From Pycnopodia helianthoides (taxonomy: Eukaryota; Echinodermata; Asteroidea; Forcipulatida; Asteriidae), in assembly GCA_032158295.1 (NCBI GenBank), contig CM063245.1, forward strand, positions 5,070,700-5,134,699: 64,000 nt of DNA, in the 5' to 3' direction. Under the pieces are notes generated by a model. The model was not told the DNA's origin. It did not search any database and saw nothing but the letters and a program-made list of their open reading frames with translations. The position numbers and the translations under genes are program-made. The first letter of the stretch is position 1; the number at the start of each line of letters is the position of its first letter. Shown here in pieces: positions 43,411-53,535 of the stretch.

Positions 43411-44089
43411 TATTTTTTGTCAACTTGTAAAGTGACAATAAACTTCTTTTATGCACACAACACAGAAATGTCTCCTATTGTTGTATTTTTTTGTATTAAA
43501 CTGAAATATGTAGAAATAGCAAGAATAAAATCAGTTTCTCATTTATTCATTCAACCCCGCTCCAATAACGTCCTCGATCCCTTAATTACAAAAAATATGT
43601 AATAATATTTTAACTGGAATCGTTTTCAACCAGTTGAAAAAAGACAAGTTTAAGAAAGATATTCGGAGCTAACTTAAAAAGTTCACACACTTTCAAATGG
43701 TAAGAGGTTCTAAGAAATCCTATAAAAACCTTGTGTCGGAGGTGATCTCATAAGTCCCTTTTTTAACCACTGGGCTCGGGTTTGGGCCCCGTCCGTAATC
43801 AATTAAAAACTATACTGTACGACGTACACTTTTAGTGCAAAACCTCTACAGGCGGATAGTGCCTAAGACAGAGCCTAAGAAAGAGCCTAAGCCGTAAGCC
43901 ATGGTTTCGAAAACGGCCATAATTCAAAATAACAGCCAGAGTATAAAAAAAACACCAAATCATCATTCCATTCACTTCTTGCATTATTTTCAGTCGTGTA
44001 TGACCTTTCTGTAAAACGAAGCACGAACCAAAGCGACCACAAAAGTGCCCTCTTGTAAAATTACTTTTCATGACCATCAAGGCATAGAG
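43411..44089. other. No gene seen
   Basis: AT-rich; GAGCCTAAG-type short repeats lie at about 43868-43895. Nothing else recognised. Confidence 0.3.
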
Positions 44090-44265
44090 TTGCTTAAGCA
44101 CAACAATTATTTGCTAAGCACAACAACATTTCGCCTACCAGAATAAGGTTACCAGCCAAATTACCATGTCACATGTACCATTATGCTACTGGTATCCTGC
44201 TTATGTTTGCTAAGCAGAAATGTTTTTAAGCAATATTTTCTGCTTTAACAGCTCACAAAATTAAT
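44090..44265. mobile_element. GCTTAAGC-family MITE (partial)
   Basis: GAGTTGCTTAAGCACAACAA, GTTACCAGCCAAATTACCAT and TTTGCTAAGCAGAAATG align with 9153-9344; the terminal CAATTTCA parts are lost. Confidence 0.6.
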
Positions 44266-44605
44266 GATCATGATGTTTGTGACGTCACATTTTAACCAGC
44301 GACCACTTGGTTAAGACTGTATGAATGTAGCCACAGTTTGATACCGAGGAGACCCTTTATTTAAACAGTGGCATGAGAATAGGAGAAGCCGTGCAATAAA
44401 AAGATCAGAAAGTCCTATTTCAATAATGCTTCTGCGGGTGATCAGAGACGGCAGGAAGACGACAGAGGGTTGCGGCACCAGCCTGATCCTACTTGATGGA
44501 ACAAACCGTCACTTAATCCCCTCTGGGATCGAGCGCTCGATAATGGTTGAGTTGGATTAGGCCTATATACTCTGCCCCGCCAATGGATCTCTCCTTTTAT
44601 CACAC

Positions 44606-44762
44606 TGTATAGACCTTTAATAAGTACTGACGTCACCACGCCGCAATGGAAAACGCCCATCTAAGGACGCGTGGCGCACAGAATCGGCCAATGAGCAGCC
44701 TTCTTTTGACCTCTAGCCGAAGGCGCACTACTCAAATGACTTCATGTGCATAAGGTCTATTA
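44606..44762. mobile_element. MITE related to 13263-13505, compact copy
   Basis: TATAGACCTTTAATAAGTAC at the left and GTGCATAAGGTCTATTA at the right are inverse-related. The core CTTTTGACCTCTAGCCGAAG is shared. It lacks the 30-bp palindrome of the other copy. Confidence 0.6.
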
Positions 44763-44856
44763 GCAGTCCGTATTAGTCAGATGTCAACATACGAAATCAT
44801 ATTAATTAATCTTAATTCAAAATTTAATAAAACGGGACCGACTAGACTGACGTGTC

Positions 44857-44945
44857 AGGGCTAGCTTAAGCTCAGTTGGTAGAGCACCTGCACGTTATAA
44901 TCCGGTTGTTGCAGGCTCAAATCCTATATAGTCAATTTTTCTTTG
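44857..44945 (+). mobile_element. tRNA-derived SINE copy, plus strand
   Basis: A box AGCTCAGTTGGTAGAGCA and B-box-like GGCTCAAATCC, then the tail GTCAATTTTTCTTTGTTC. Same family as 5094-5640, with small indels. Confidence 0.7.
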
Positions 44946-45242
44946 TTCCCTATAGCAGTAAAATTTAAAACAACATTTGGTTTAGCTTCATGGGTCAGTG
45001 TATTTTGCCCATCAAACTTCGGTTCATACCCTTGATTTGAACGGAAAAAAGATGGCTGGATCATGCCTGACAAAGACAAAGATGAAATTGGTTAATACCA
45101 AATACAAGCCGGTATTATTTTTTTATTCTTTATTTATTTGTTCTGGTTGTAAGCCAAGGGTTCTCAGAAAATCGAACTTAATCACTTTACTAGCCAAGAA
45201 CCCATGGAGTGAAGACAAAGACGGAAGTTTAAGTTTTTGATA

Positions 45243-45406
45243 TGGGCCGAAAACCCCGGAGAAATATACCAGGAGAAATATACCAGGGAAAACCCATGCA
45301 ATCAGGTGGGGACTGAAAACCCAATCCACATAGTACCAACGGCAGGATTCAAACTTGGGTCCTAAAGGTGGAAGGCGAGGAAAAATGACTACGCCAACCC
45401 GACCGC
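45243..45406 (-). mobile_element. SINE of a third type (minus strand)
   Basis: Read on the minus strand: TGGCGTAGTCA (A-box-like), CCTCGCCTTCCACC, AGTTTGAATCCTGCC (B-box-like), then GGGTTTTCAGTCCCCACCTG and GGGTTTTCCCTGGTATA. That order resembles tRNA-derived retroposons common in marine invertebrates. A 12-bp tandem (AGGAGAAATATACC) lies near 45260-45285. Confidence 0.5.
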
Positions 45407-45514
45407 AAATTTATTTTTTGCAGCACACGTCGGCTATGGAGTCAACAGTTAAAGGATAGGGAAGAACAGCATATCTCTTAACTGTTGACGAAGTATGCTG
45501 CAGAAAAAAAATCG
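45407..45514. mobile_element. 108-bp foldback between 12-bp direct repeats
   Basis: CAACCCGACCGC occurs at 45395-45406 and 45515-45526. The DNA between folds on itself: TTTTTTGCAGCA pairs with TGCTGCAGAAAAAA-type sequence, and GTCAACAGTTAA with TTAACTGTTGAC. Confidence 0.75.
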
Positions 45515-45570
45515 CAACCCGACCGCCCCATTAATGTACTAATGTACGATGGCAATGCGGTGACATGTGT

Positions 45571-45725
45571 CAGATTTTGGATCCGGTCAATATATCCACA
45601 TGTCATTTATCTCAAATTAGCCCAAAGTCTTAAAGTCGTATATACGTCAACATTGTCGTGAATAGTTACGTACATTTGCGCTCCGAACATTCACGTGGAT
45701 ATATTCAGTCTAGGATCCGAATTCC
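45571..45725. mobile_element. 155-bp element with inverted ends
   Basis: TTGGATCCGGTCAATATATCCAC near 45573-45600 is inversely matched by GTGGATATATTCAGTC...GGATCCGAATT near 45692-45723, with a few mismatches. Confidence 0.6.
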
Positions 45726-46184
45726 GTGGCCACCGAAGCAATCGATTCTATGAAGAAACGAGGAATGCAACGCGAACTCGACGTCACCGTCGGTGCGAGC
45801 TATTCGACCTTGTTGAACTGTACATGTAGGCAACTCATCCGAATGTTTTGCGCGAAATCGCCTATTTTGACGTCACGCTTCGCGTTCAAATTTGCATGAA
45901 GTGTGAACCGGGCATCAGTAGGCGTACAGTGATCATACACATCTAACGTCTTATAGAAATGGTAAAACATGACGCGGAATAGCAAAAATATCATAACTAT
46001 ATTTTATGGACATGTTTGTGATGACATTTTCAATAATAGTTTTAAGGTCTACGATTATTGTACGATAAATAAAACTTAATCGATGAATCCGAACCAAAGC
46101 GAGCTACTAAATACATGAGAATTTACTTTGCCGTGTCTTCGGCTGAAAAGAAAATACAGATAGCATTCCAACTTATTCATTCCT

Positions 46185-46910
46185 ATTAAAGACGGGCTCC
46201 AAGGACAAGTCCGGTTTTGTGATGTACTCATTTTCCAATGGAGTCCTTATGAAAGTGTTCTCTACCTCACGTTAAAGGCACAGTACACGTTTGGTAATGA
46301 CTCTGAAAATTAATGGCAATACAAATTTACTTGGTAAGAAGTACACCAGCTTTGGTATAGTATAATGAATTTTGAAAAACTTTTTAATTCGAAGTACTAT
46401 CGGTTATGGAAAATATATCACTTTTTATTCTCCAAAATTTGAATCTGAGAAGCGTTTCTGTCAGAAACGCTCCAATTACCAAACGTATACAGCACCTTTA
46501 AGCAATGTAAAATGCCATCGTGTTTTGGTACCCTTCCAGTTTGAATTATGTCAACATCCACAAACATCCAATGAAATCATCTTTTAAATATTTGGGTCTT
46601 TACGTTTTTGTATGGGTATAATTGTTCTACTTTATTCCTGAATTTCGATGATGTTCAATCAGAACGGGATTGAATTTGACCTTTCGACGACGCGAAAATT
46701 CCTTTGAATAAACAGACCCATTTGTTGTTGAAATTCAATGACGTATGTTTCAAATTTCGCTCCGAAAGAGTATCAAATAAAGTGAAAATTACACCATTGT
46801 AAGGTCAAAGACGTTTACCGCATTTCACCCACTTTCATAAGGACTCTATTTATTGGAAAATGAGTTGCATCACAAAAATGAAATTGATCTTGGAACCTTT
46901 GGTTTTTGGC
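46185..46910. mobile_element. Inverted-repeat element split by a TTAA MITE
   Basis: The left arm (46190-46262, GGGCTCCAAGGACAAGTCC ... CATTTTCCAATGGAGTCC) is the inverse of the right arm (about 46835-46910, GGACTCTATTTATTGGAAAATG ... TTGGAACC). The interior relates to 33446-33700. A younger TTAA MITE (46272-46501) lies just inside the left arm. Confidence 0.6.
46272..46501. mobile_element. TTAA-flanked MITE, copy 4 (230 bp, shortest)
   Basis: TTAAAGGCACAGTACACGTT and the inverse ending CACCTTTAA. The interior has GAGAAGCGTTTCTGTCAG, shared with 13779-14191. A short open frame (46372-46587) runs across it and is not a gene. Confidence 0.85.
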
Positions 46911-46931
46911 ACAGTTTGTTTGTTTTAATCA

Positions 46932-47271
46932 TATATAAAAAAAAATGTAGATATAAACAATAAGAATAACCCGTGAACATTTCAGTTCGAAAGATGGTAG
47001 CGTTTTTGAGAAATCGCCGATTAGCATGGAGCGGTTTTGTCCACGCAGGAAGTTAAGTTAGAATAAACCGTATCGGACAAACAATCTGAGAAACTTTTCA
47101 TGCAGAAACTTTTCTCAGATTACATTTTAGATTCAACCGCATTCCTTTAAAGGGAATTGTTTCTCAAAATGTTAAACATTGTCAACAGCTGTATGCAGTG
47201 CTTCTTACCAAGTAAGTTTTAACAGTCACTCATTTTTGGAGTAATTACCAAAGGTATTACTTTCCCTTTAA
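46932..47271. mobile_element. TTAA-family MITE, left end decayed
   Basis: The right end is clear (GAGTAATTACCAAAGGTA ... CCCTTTAA, TTAA at 47268-47271). The interior ATGTAGATATAAACAATAAG and CTGAGAAACTTTTC match 26525-27395. Confidence 0.65.
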
Positions 47272-47339
47272 GAAGTGTTAATGTTGTGAAGCGCCCTCGG
47301 GGTTGGATCAGCGTGAAGGGCTAAATAAATATGATTGTG

Positions 47340-48056
47340 TTTTTATTACTGGGTAACGCCCAAATGCTTAAAAATGTATACTTGATGGAAACGCCCTATG
47401 CTTCAAACGCCTATTTGGTAACGCCCTATGCTTCAAACGTCTACTTGGTATCGCTCAAATGCTTCAAACGTCTACGGGTAATACCCAAATGCGTGAAACA
47501 TTACGGTAACGTCCAAGCGCTTCAAACGTCTACGACAACGCCCAAATACATCAGACGTCTACGACACCGCCCAAATACATCAGACGTCTACGACAACGCC
47601 CAAATACATCAGACGTCTACGACACCGCCCAAATACATCAACGTCTACGACAACGCCCAGATACATCATACGTCTACGACACCGCCCAAATACATCATAC
47701 GTCTACGACACCGCCCAAATACATCATACGTCTACGACACGCCCAAATACATCAGACGTCTACGACACCGCCCAAATACTTCAGACGTCTACGACACCGC
47801 CCAAATACTTCAGACGTCTACGACACCGCCCAAATACTTCAGACGTCTACGACACCGCCCAAATACTTCAGACGTCTACGACACCGCCCAAATACTTCAG
47901 ACGTCTACGACACCGCCCAAATACTTCAGACGTCTACGACACCGCCCAAATACTTCAGACGTCTACGACACCGCCCAAATACTTCAGACGTCTACGACAC
48001 CGTCCAAATACTTCAGACGTCTACGACACCGCCCAAATACTTCAGACGTCTAACGG
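47340..48056 (+). repeat. 29-bp minisatellite, 18 near-perfect units plus degenerate leader
   Basis: From 47541 the unit CCCAAATACTTCAGACGTCT plus ACGACACCG repeats 18 times. The first eight read ATACATCA and the last ten ATACTTCA. Upstream (47340-47540) diverged units differ in length. Because 29 is not a multiple of 3 and the unit has no stop in any frame, a 240-codon open frame spans the array. It is a translation artefact with no coding evidence. Confidence 0.95.
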
Positions 48057-48974
48057 TATGGCCAAAATGCTTTTATAACCTTCTACTGGGTATGACGCCA
48101 ATCCTATACTTTCTGTGAGAAAAGCAACTATCAAACATCAAAGCAAATCTTGGTAATAAACACAAAATTCAAATGAAGATAGTGGACCGAAGTATCACCA
48201 ACTCCAGGGACATGTTAATTCACTATTAAAGTCACGCGATGACCCATGAGTTTAAAACCACTCCAGGGTCATAAAACATCTCAAGGTATAAACTAAGACG
48301 GCTTTTAGCTTCCCCCTCGGGATGACCATTAAGCTATTTGGCAATTTGAAGAAAATACCTCAAAGAAAAGGGAGAAGACAAAAACGAAGAGGAGGAGATG
48401 GAGAACAATATATACTGGCCTCAGACAATTTTGTAACTGAATAAGGAAAGTGCTAAAACACTTAAATTCAAAGGACCTTGATTGTTAGAATTTTGTTATG
48501 CGGTTAAAAATGATCAGAATTTCAAAGTTTAAATGTTTTACATTGACATGAGTGACAGGTATATTGTATTGGCTGTTTCTGTTCTATGTAAATTGTCGGA
48601 TAAGTGGTTTTGTTATTTTGCCAATGCCCAGTTGAGTTGGTGTCAATGATACTGAGATCTATTGGGATCGAGCTTCAATAATACCGTAGAGAATGAATTA
48701 CACTGAGTTGTTTACTTTAAACATTGAGCAAAGAGGCTTAATTCTTTTAACTTGGAGTTAACTTTTTGTGAGTTGTTGCTCTTGTTCCAACTTGTTTGTG
48801 TATTTTACTTTCTTTTAATGTTATGTATTTGTGGCTTGGATACCAATCCCAGCATTTTCCCTTAAACAGGTCTAGGACCCGCCAACTGACCCTTGATTGC
48901 TGGATTGCGTCAATAAAGTTTGTGTGTTCAAAATAGTCAATTGAAAATACACCATTCATCCCAGCTCTATTTGC
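48057..48974. other. No gene seen
   Basis: AT-rich sequence; only chance frames were found. Confidence 0.3.
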
Positions 48975-51774
48975 TATATGGGTCATTCCATGTCAGACCA
49001 ACGCACTTTTTTACCTCATGTCTTCCGATTTTGATAAAAATTGCTGTGCATGTAGGTCCTAATGAGCAATGAATGCACACCAATTTTTAGCCCGATCCGA
49101 CCTACCATGTGGTCAGGGCAGAAACTACTTTTTTGAGTAAAACACCACCCTTTTGGTACAAATATGTCAAAACCATGTCAATTTTCATTGAATATATGCA
49201 AATTTGGTATCAAAGTAATGAGAATTGCATGCTCAATTCAATTCTTTTGTCAAAAATTAATTTTGTAAAAAGTAGGCCACCGTGACCGTTAATATGTCAT
49301 CATGACCTTTGACCCAATTTTTGTAATAATGTATCATTCCGAAAATCAACGAAATTAAAATGACTTGATAGAGCATATCTTCCTCTATCAGAATCCACTA
49401 AGAAATACTTGGGCTCTTTAAAATTTACAAATTTATGACTATTTTTATTACAGTTGATAGGTTATAAATTAGTCAATTCATAGATTTTACATTAGAAATC
49501 CATTTACACAACTTACTGTTCTGTTTCAATTGTTACTAAAATTGTTCTTGGTTTGGGGAATTTCTCATGTTGGGGGCTGATGTGGTCTAACTAGAATCAT
49601 ACTTTAAATTATCAGCAGTGGCGTACCCAGGATTTTTTTTTTTTTTGGGGGGGCGCTTATTTTTTTTCTTCAAATTTCTTAAGAAGATTGTAAAAATAAA
49701 TGACAAAAAATCAAACAAACAAATTGACAGCCTTGGAAGGGGTGTGCTCAAGCCCCGTGCCCCCCCCCCCCCTCGGGTGCGCCACTGATATTTAGTTTTC
49801 CCACGAGCACGTTTGGAATACGAAATAATGCAATACTGCTGTGACCCATATGCCACCGACGCACTACATTATTCTGTGTTCCACGAGCGCAAGTGGGAAA
49901 GCGAAATTTATCTTTAAGCAAACTTGACAGCGAATGCGTTTGTGGTGAGGATGTACGTGCGTAGTGTGCATGCAGCAGGAAATAAAAACACACAATACAG
50001 CTGTGCAATATTATACAGGGCCGTAGGAAGGTACGGCCGGTACAGCCATGGTCGTACCAATAATTTAGGTATTTATATATATTTATTGTTTTCCTTTTTT
50101 ATTTTTCCCCCTCTCCACCGGAATCAAGTGAAAAAAAGAAAACGAAAAAACAAATCTTGGAAATAAAACTTATTTAGTAACAAGTTCATTTTCCGTTCTG
50201 CGCTGGCGATTGTATACCTTAGCTAGCTATAGGCGATTGAAGATGGAAATATGAGTACTTAAGAAATCTAGAGAGTAAACCAATAGAAAATGAATCGTAT
50301 AGTTTGCTCAAAAAGTGAGGGAAAATTGGCCAGGAATTACATCATATTGCACCACTGAGCATCTAGAATGAAAAGTTTCTCGGGGCCCTTAGGCGGGCCC
50401 CGGATTCCAAGCCATAATGGCTTCGCGCTAATATTATTAGAGAGTAAACCAATAAAAATGAATTTTATAACTGGCGCAAAAAGTGAGGGGAAAAGTGACC
50501 AGGAGTTACGTCAATTGCACCAAAGAGCATCTAGAATTAAACATTTCCCGGGGCCCTTAAGCGGGCCCCGGACCCCACGCCGTAATGGCTTCGCGCTTGC
50601 ATTGACTCCTAACACTGCTTCTCAAATAGGCCTGACCAATGTATTTGAGCTTCCTACGGGCCTGTTATATGAATATCACACTGTTGTTGCTATGGATAGA
50701 CTAATCAGGATGTACATGTAGGATTCAAGTTTGCTTGAAGATAATACTCAAAATCGCAAACAAAGTTACCTTACGCATTCTTCACTGCGCTTCTTAAAAT
50801 TTAATGACTCTCACAGACTTGGCATTTTGTTCATTTTAAATGAATTTCACCTGGATGTGAGTCCGCTGAACTGGGTGCGGGTAGAAAGCATGAAACTGTT
50901 GCGTACCCTGAACAGTCACTGCTGATGAAAAACGACTCTTAAGGAATTCTCACCACTGTTGCAATTCACTCTTGTCCACAAAATCAAACTGTTTTCCTGG
51001 AATATTCACCTTAGCATACGAATACAGCTTGTCAATTTGTTTGTTTGATTTTTTGGTCATTTATTTTTAACAATCTTCTAAAAAAAAACTGAAGGAAAAA
51101 AATGAGCCCCCCCCCCCCGCCAAATCCTGGGTACTCCACAGCTGATAATTTAAAGTATGATTCTGGTTAGACTACATCATGAGAAATTCCCCAACCAAGA
51201 TTAATTTTAGTAACAATTGAAACAGAACAGTAAGTTGTGTCAGTGGATTTCTAATGTAAAATCTATAAATTTATAACCTACCAACTGTACAAAAATAGTC
51301 ATAAAGTTGTAAACTTTAAAGAGCCCAAATATTTCTTAGTGGATTATGATAGAGGAAGACATGCTCTATCAAGTCATTTTAATTTCGTTGATTTTCGGAA
51401 TGATACATTATTACAAAAATTGGGTCAAAGGTCATGATGACTTATTAACGGTCACGGTGACCTACTTTTCACAAAATTAATTTTTGACAAAAGAATTGAA
51501 TTGAGCATGCAATTCCCATTATTTTGATACCAAATTTGCATATATTCGATGAAAATTGACATGGTTTTGACATATTTGTACCAAAATGGTGGTGTTTTAC
51601 TCAAAAAATGTTCATTTTTTGTGGTTTCTGCCCTGACCACATGGTAGGTCGGATCGGGCTAAAACTTGGTGTGCATTCATTGCTCATTAGGACCTACAAG
51701 CACAGCAATTTTTATCAAAATCAGAAGACATGAGGTAAAAAAGTGCGTTGGTCTGACATGGAATGACCCATATA
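48975..51774. mobile_element. 2.8-kb element with about 750-bp inverted arms
   Basis: The left arm (48975 to about 49730) and the right arm (about 51025-51774) are reverse complements with scattered differences, from TATATGGGTCATTCCATG at the tips to TTGTTTGTTTGATTTTT at the inner ends. TA on each side is compatible with a TA target duplication. The 1.3-kb centre has no transposase. The left arm includes a smaller CAGTGGCG...CGCCACTG unit (49618-49788) with T and G runs, partly mirrored in the right arm. Confidence 0.85.
50269..50603 (+). repeat. Two 170-bp tandem units in the centre of the long-inverted-repeat element
   Basis: AGAGAGTAAACCAATA starts each unit (50269, 50440). Each ends with a hairpin-forming GGGGCCCTTAGGCGGGCCCC-type block followed by GCCATAATGGCTTCGCGCT. 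Confidence 0.8.
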
Positions 51775-52733
51775 CAGTGTAATTTAATGAAAGGCCTATT
51801 GTTTTGAGAATTGTTAAAGGTTGTGGCGAAAAGCTTATGGCAGAATGACCAGTCCGTTGACGTTTGTGAACTTGACTGAATTAATTCAGACACGGTTGTA
51901 CTTTTGATCTATCTGGAGATTTTTTCAAAATCTGAAGCCATTTATTGTGGAGATTGGTTCCACTTCTCGTGGTCGTAATTATGATGTCATTGAGCCAGCT
52001 TTGGTTCCCAGTCAACTTCTCTAATTGCAGCCAAGCCGCCATAAAGCCACCCAATCAAATTGAAATTATTCGTCATACTGTAGAAGTTGACCTCGAGAGC
52101 GTACGAGCTTTCGTGAGAATCTGGACTTACGGGCGCCTCGAGCAGCAGCTATACAGCGTGTTTTCTGGCAGTTATTTTTTTGAAAAGAACTTGTATTGCG
52201 ATGTTTTTATAAATTTCACCCATTGAGTATGGTTTAAATAAAACAAATACTAAATTTACAAATTGTAAATTGTAAACAATTTCGCAGATCATGGAAAACA
52301 TTTTTTTGCAAAACGCTGACGTGACCCTAATTTCCGCTTCACGTTCGACCCTAAATAACATACAATACAAGGGCAGTCGTTGCACCCACTTTAATCTCCC
52401 ATAGCTGACGGCTCAGACATGCCCGGAGGCTCAACGATGACCTCATCATCGCGAGACTTACACGGTCTTTACACACATCAAATAATACAAATCGAGGAAA
52501 TCAATTGCACCATTGAGCACCATCATTGATTGACTCGGCCTCAATTCACCTGCAACACATCTTGGTGACGCCATTTTAGGTAGTAATATTTCCCGAGTGT
52601 TTTGCCGCGTCCAAATCAAGCAACTTCGGCTATGGCTGTGGCCATTGGCTTCATGGCATTTTCAGAGATCCGGCCATAACCACTGCCGAAGCCGTCAATT
52701 TAGGACACGGCGTTATACTGTGCAGTGTGTAAT
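51775..52733. other. No supported gene
   Basis: An open stretch at about 51945-52226 (plus) begins with a hydrophobic run (LVPLLVVVIMMSL) and then LESVRAFVRIWTYGRL. It could be a leader exon, but there is no ATG at its listed start and no clear donor, so I do not call it. 52610-52700 holds the inverted pair CTTCGGCTATGG / CCATAACCACTGCCGAAG. Confidence 0.3.
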
Positions 52734-53098
52734 TTAAAGGCCCTATGTACACTATTGGTAAGATCGAAAAACACGAATGTTCACAGATTCACACATAAAT
52801 TACATGATTTAAAGTAAGTAATGGTAGAAAAGGCTCCTTAAAATATTTCTGCCTAAAATGCTATCGTTTCTGAGAAATAAATAAAACAATAGTTTTTATC
52901 GCGCGCGATAATAAACTCGATGTTTGAAAAACAGAAAACACATAAGGTCTCTTTTCACTATTTTCTCGTGACCTCGATGTCCAATTGAGCTCAAATTTTT
53001 ACAGGTTTGTTATTTCATGTGTATGGTTAATCACACAAAACATGAACTTTGTTTGCGACTGTTTTGACAGCTCTACCAATCCTGTATAATACCTTTAA
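52734..53098. mobile_element. TTAA-flanked MITE, copy 5 (365 bp)
   Basis: TTAAAGGCCCTATGTACACT and the inverse ending ATACCTTTAA. The interior is nearly the same as 41421-41762 (GGTAAGATCGAAAAACAC, TATCGCGCGCGATAAT). Confidence 0.88.
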
Positions 53099-53337
53099 GC
53101 GAAGCGCACGCAGTTAGACTTGCACAATATCTTGACACGCAAATTGATTCGCAAAATGGTTCCATCCAGACAGTAGCCGTGGCGTCAGCGCAAGAGTTTT
53201 TAAGGGCTGTTAACGGGGATGCATCGGTATAAAGCTATCAGTGTGCTCAGCAGAATTGAACAACCATTCAATAACGCCTCTTTTCTTGATTCTTTAGGTT
53301 CTCATCATTATCTGCATTTCATAATATACTTCAAAAA

Positions 53338-53535
53338 TGTCAAGTAATAAACCACAAGGGAAACTGACTAGGAATTGTTTTATAATAATAACCACAGCGC
53401 GGCATTTGAACCAACGACATCCAGATTACCGTGCCCCTAAGGCTAAATATGCCTAATAAGGGCTAGATAGCTCAGTTGGAAGCTCGTTAATCCAGAGGTC
53501 GTTGGTTCAAATCCCGCTCTATACTCAACTTTGTC
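53338..53535. mobile_element. tRNA-derived SINE foldback
   Basis: A minus-strand fragment (tail ACCACAAGGGAAACTGACTA at 53350-53370, then TTTGAACCAACGACATCCAG at 53405-53424) is followed head-on by a plus-strand copy with A and B boxes (GGGCTAGATAGCTCAGTTGG at 53460, GGTTCAAATCC near 53503). Same arrangement as at 5094-5640. Confidence 0.7.

Noticed and set aside
47331..48053. 240-codon open frame
   Set aside because: It is a read-through of the 29-bp minisatellite; the unit has no stop in any frame. No coding evidence.
47541..48056. CRISPR-like regular repeats
   Set aside because: The 29-bp units are directly adjacent with no unique spacers, and the genome is eukaryotic.
51945..52226. Possible leader-peptide exon
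   Set aside because: The listed start is not ATG, the hydrophobic run is short, and no convincing donor or partner exon was found.
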